40,588 nt of DNA from Phycisphaerales bacterium (GTDB taxonomy: Bacteria > Planctomycetota > Phycisphaerae > Phycisphaerales > UBA1924). This document shows positions 38,494-40,588 of this stretch, piece by piece. The notes beneath the pieces are model-generated. The model was not told the origin of the DNA, ran no database searches, and was given only the letters and a program-made list of their open reading frames with translations. Every line of letters starts with the position of its first letter. Position 1 is the stretch's first letter. The stretch covers positions 1 to 40,588 of the forward strand of contig JALUWX010000083.1 of NCBI GenBank assembly GCA_027019265.1, read 5' to 3'. The position numbers and the translations under genes are program-made.

Positions 38494-40389
38494 TTACGAC
38501 TCGGTCTCGCCGTCGATCACATCGCCCTCGACCGTCGATCCGTCGGGAGCAGCACCCCCAGCATCCGCGGCCTGCGCCTCGTAGATCGCCTTTCCGAGCT
38601 CCATCGTCGCGTTCTCCAGCTCCTTCACCGAGGGCTCGATCGTCGCGACCGTCGCGCTCTCGTCCTTGAGCTTCGTCTCAAGATCGGAAGCCGCCGTCTC
38701 GATCCGGGATCGCACATCCCCCGAGACCTTGTCCCCGTGCTCCTCGAGCGACTTGCGGGACTGCGCGATCATCGCGTCCGCCTTGTTTTTGAGGTCCACG
38801 AGCTCGCGCCGCTTCTTGTCTTCCTCAGCGTGCGCCTCCGCGTCGGCCTTCATCTTCGTGATCTCGTCATCCGACAAGCCACCCGAGTTGTCGATCCGGA
38901 TATCCGCCTTCTTCCCGGTCCCCTTGTCCGTCGCAGAGACTTCAAGGATCCCGTTCGCATCAATCTTGAACTCGACCTCGATCTGGGGAACCCCCCGGGG
39001 CGCCGGAGCGATCCCGGCCAGCTCGAAGTTCCCGAGCGTCCGGTTGTCCTTCGCGAACTCACGCTCGCCCTGGAGCACATGGATCTGCACACTCGGCTGG
39101 TTGTCCGCCGCCGTCGAGAACGTCTCCGTCTTCGTCGTCGGGATCGTCGTGTTCCGCTCGATGAGCTTCGTCATGACCCCACCCATCGTCTCAACCCCGA
39201 GACTCAGCGGCGTCACGTCGAGGAGCAGCACGTCCTTCACCGAACCCGTGAGCACACCACCCTGGACCGCAGCGCCGATCGCGACCACCTCGTCCGGGTT
39301 CACGCTCTTGTTCGGATCCTTCCCGAAGATCTCCTTCGCGATCTCCTGGACCCTGGGGATACGTGTCGAACCACCGACAAGCACGACCTCGTCAACAGCG
39401 CTCGGGTCGAGCCCCGCGTCCTTGAGCGCGCTCGTGCACGGGGTCTTCAGACGATCGAACAGATCCTCACACAAGGTCTCGAACTTCGCGCGGGACAGGG
39501 TCATCTGCAGGTGCTTCGGACCCGTGTCCGTCGCCGTGATGAACGGAAGGTTCACCGTCGTCTCCTGAGAGTTCGACAGCTCGATCTTCGCCTTCTCCGC
39601 GGCTTCCTTGAGGCGCTGCATCGCCATCGCATCGCTCTTGAGATCGACACCCTCGGCTTTCCTGAACTCGTCGGCCAGGTGGTCGATCAAACGCTGATCC
39701 CAGTCGTCGCCGCCCAGATGGGTGTCGCCGTTGGTCGAGAGCACCTCGAACACCGAGCCGCCATCGCCGTCGTCCCCGATCTCCATGATCGAAACGTCGA
39801 ACGTACCACCACCAAGGTCGAACACCGCGATCTTCTTGTTCTGCTTCTTCTCAAGCCCGTACGCCAGAGCGGCCGCCGTCGGCTCGTTGATGATCCGCTT
39901 CACCGTCAGCCCAGCGATCTCACCCGCGTCCTTCGTCGCTTGACGCTGCGCGTCGTTGAAGTACGCCGGGACCGTGATCACCGCTTCCGTGACCGATTCC
40001 CCGAGGTAGTCCTCCGCCGTCCGCTTCAGCTCACCAAGGATCATCGCGCTGATCTGCTGGGGGGTGTACTCCTCCCCACGGATCTTCACCTTCACGAAAT
40101 CGTCCGAGCCACCCGTCACCTCATAGGGAACGAGCTTCTCTTCGCTCGAAACCTCCGAGTGACGACGCCCCATGAACCGCTTGATCGAGAACACCGTGTT
40201 CTGCGGGTTCGTCACCTGCTGGTGCTTCGCTTGCTGCCCGACCAGACGTTCGCCCTTGTCCGTGAACCCCACGACCGAGGGGGTCGTCCGGTTCCCCGAC
40301 GAGTTGATCAATACCTTGGGCGTATCGCCCTCCATCACGGCCACGACCGAGTTCGTCGTCCCGAGGTCAATCCCGATGATCTTGCCCAT
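38494..40389 (-). CDS. dnaK: Chaperone protein DnaK (Hsp70)
   Basis: The 631-residue ATP-dependent chaperone is of full Hsp70 length. It has the [16 protein letters not shown] opening, [16 protein letters not shown], the [16 protein letters not shown] segment and [13 protein letters not shown]. The [19 protein letters not shown] substrate-binding-domain opening, the lid helices and a negatively charged C-terminal tail ([12 protein letters not shown]) follow. It folds client proteins with DnaJ and GrpE. The start at 40389 has TAGGAGGC six bases upstream; a longer in-frame version lacks support. No CIRCE element lies upstream; instead a sigma-54-type promoter is found 77 bases before the ATG. 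Confidence 0.97.
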   Translation of the reverse strand: MGKIIGIDLGTTNSVVAVMEGDTPKVLINSSGNRTTPSVVGFTDKGERLVGQQAKHQQVTNPQNTVFSIKRFMGRRHSEVSSEEKLVPYEVTGGSDDFVKVKIRGEEYTPQQISAMILGELKRTAEDYLGESVTEAVITVPAYFNDAQRQATKDAGEIAGLTVKRIINEPTAAALAYGLEKKQNKKIAVFDLGGGTFDVSIMEIGDDGDGGSVFEVLSTNGDTHLGGDDWDQRLIDHLADEFRKAEGVDLKSDAMAMQRLKEAAEKAKIELSNSQETTVNLPFITATDTGPKHLQMTLSRAKFETLCEDLFDRLKTPCTSALKDAGLDPSAVDEVVLVGGSTRIPRVQEIAKEIFGKDPNKSVNPDEVVAIGAAVQGGVLTGSVKDVLLLDVTPLSLGVETMGGVMTKLIERNTTIPTTKTETFSTAADNQPSVQIHVLQGEREFAKDNRTLGNFELAGIAPAPRGVPQIEVEFKIDANGILEVSATDKGTGKKADIRIDNSGGLSDDEITKMKADAEAHAEEDKKRRELVDLKNKADAMIAQSRKSLEEHGDKVSGDVRSRIETAASDLETKLKDESATVATIEPSVKELENATMELGKAIYEAQAADAGGAAPDGSTVEGDVIDGETES

Positions 40390-40465
40390 ATCAATGCCTC
40401 CTATCCGTCCACACAGCACCTGAGCGCCACGTGGGATCTTGGTGTGTTTCAGTCCACACACCACA

Positions 40466-40481
40466 TGCAATCACTGTGCCA
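40466..40481 (-). promoter_or_regulatory. Sigma-54-type (-24/-12) promoter of dnaK
   Basis: On the minus strand TGGCAC-AG-TGA-TTGCA matches the sigma-54 consensus TGGCACG-R-NNN-TTGCW at all positions but one (A for the G after TGGCAC). The invariant GG and GC are separated by exactly 10 bases. Transcription would start about 65 bases before the dnaK ATG. Enhancer sites, if any, would lie beyond 40500; only C-rich DNA is visible there before the window ends. Confidence 0.6.
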
Positions 40482-40588
40482 TTCGACCCCCTCTCCATCC
40501 CCCCCGATCCGGAGCGCCGATCCCCCTCTCCCTCGCAATTCCACGCACCCCGCCCAATACCCCTGCCAGACTGGCAGCATCCCCCCCC

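Noticed and set aside
40390-40588. CIRCE (HrcA) site or sigma-32 promoter before dnaK
   Set aside because: No TTAGCACTC/GAGTGCTAA inverted repeat or sigma-32-like pair is present in the 199 bases.
40500-40588. C-rich runs at the right edge
   Set aside because: The short C homopolymers are compositional. No repeat unit, gene or hairpin with a T-tract could be supported.

Overview
The window is GC-rich bacterial chromosome that most likely comes from a planctomycete of the Phycisphaerae type. I infer this from the protein families, not from a marker gene. Five exported proteins end in the paired EF-hand-like dockerin (DFFD-I/L-S repeats, cysteine at the extreme C-terminus) that I know from Phycisphaerales. 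The same DNA carries a prepilin-like protein with an H-X9-DG motif, a PEP-CTERM-like protein, TPR-sulfotransferases and the futalosine menaquinone enzyme MqnE. There is no rRNA, CRISPR array, insertion sequence or phage gene. Two serine tRNAs (GGA and GCU anticodons) lie 4.6 kb apart, each with its own terminator.

Bases 1-7740 hold a mixed block: tRNA-Ser(GGA), a membrane-anchored sugar-binding-type protein, the rpoZ-coaC pair, a DUF3553 protein, a small coiled-coil protein behind a structured leader, one dockerin protein, tRNA-Ser(GCU) and a very large DUF2339 membrane protein.

Bases 7797-18236 are a cell-surface block on the minus strand. Three tandem paralogous dockerin proteins form one apparent operon. 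They are followed by a PEP-CTERM-like protein, an unrecognised 418-residue protein whose promoter contains two copies of an operator-like palindrome, a PstS-like binding protein fused to about eight dockerin-type calcium loops, and a prepilin-like protein.

Bases 18528-28827 are compact housekeeping and envelope genes: nnrD diverging from tatD-lgt, a DUF368/PopT-type polyprenyl-phosphate transporter, a lipoprotein alpha/beta hydrolase, a sulfotransferase-crcB-sixA operon, and an ALDH7-type dehydrogenase overlapping rpiA.

Bases 28828-33553 carry three tandem TPR-sulfotransferases joined by ATGA overlaps, giving four sulfotransferases within 9 kb. Then come rdgB, mqnE, two zinc-ribbon membrane proteins, a DUF481 outer-membrane protein and dnaK.

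On regulation, exported-protein genes mostly have clear Shine-Dalgarno sequences. At least seven other transcription units instead have a TANNNT hexamer 5-7 nt before the start codon and no Shine-Dalgarno, which suggests leaderless mRNAs. dnaK has no CIRCE element but is preceded by an almost perfect sigma-54 (-24/-12) promoter. The candidates most worth following are the tandem TPR-sulfotransferase operon, the dockerin surface locus with its PstS-dockerin fusion, the operator pair before the unknown 418-residue protein, and the sigma-54-type dnaK promoter.
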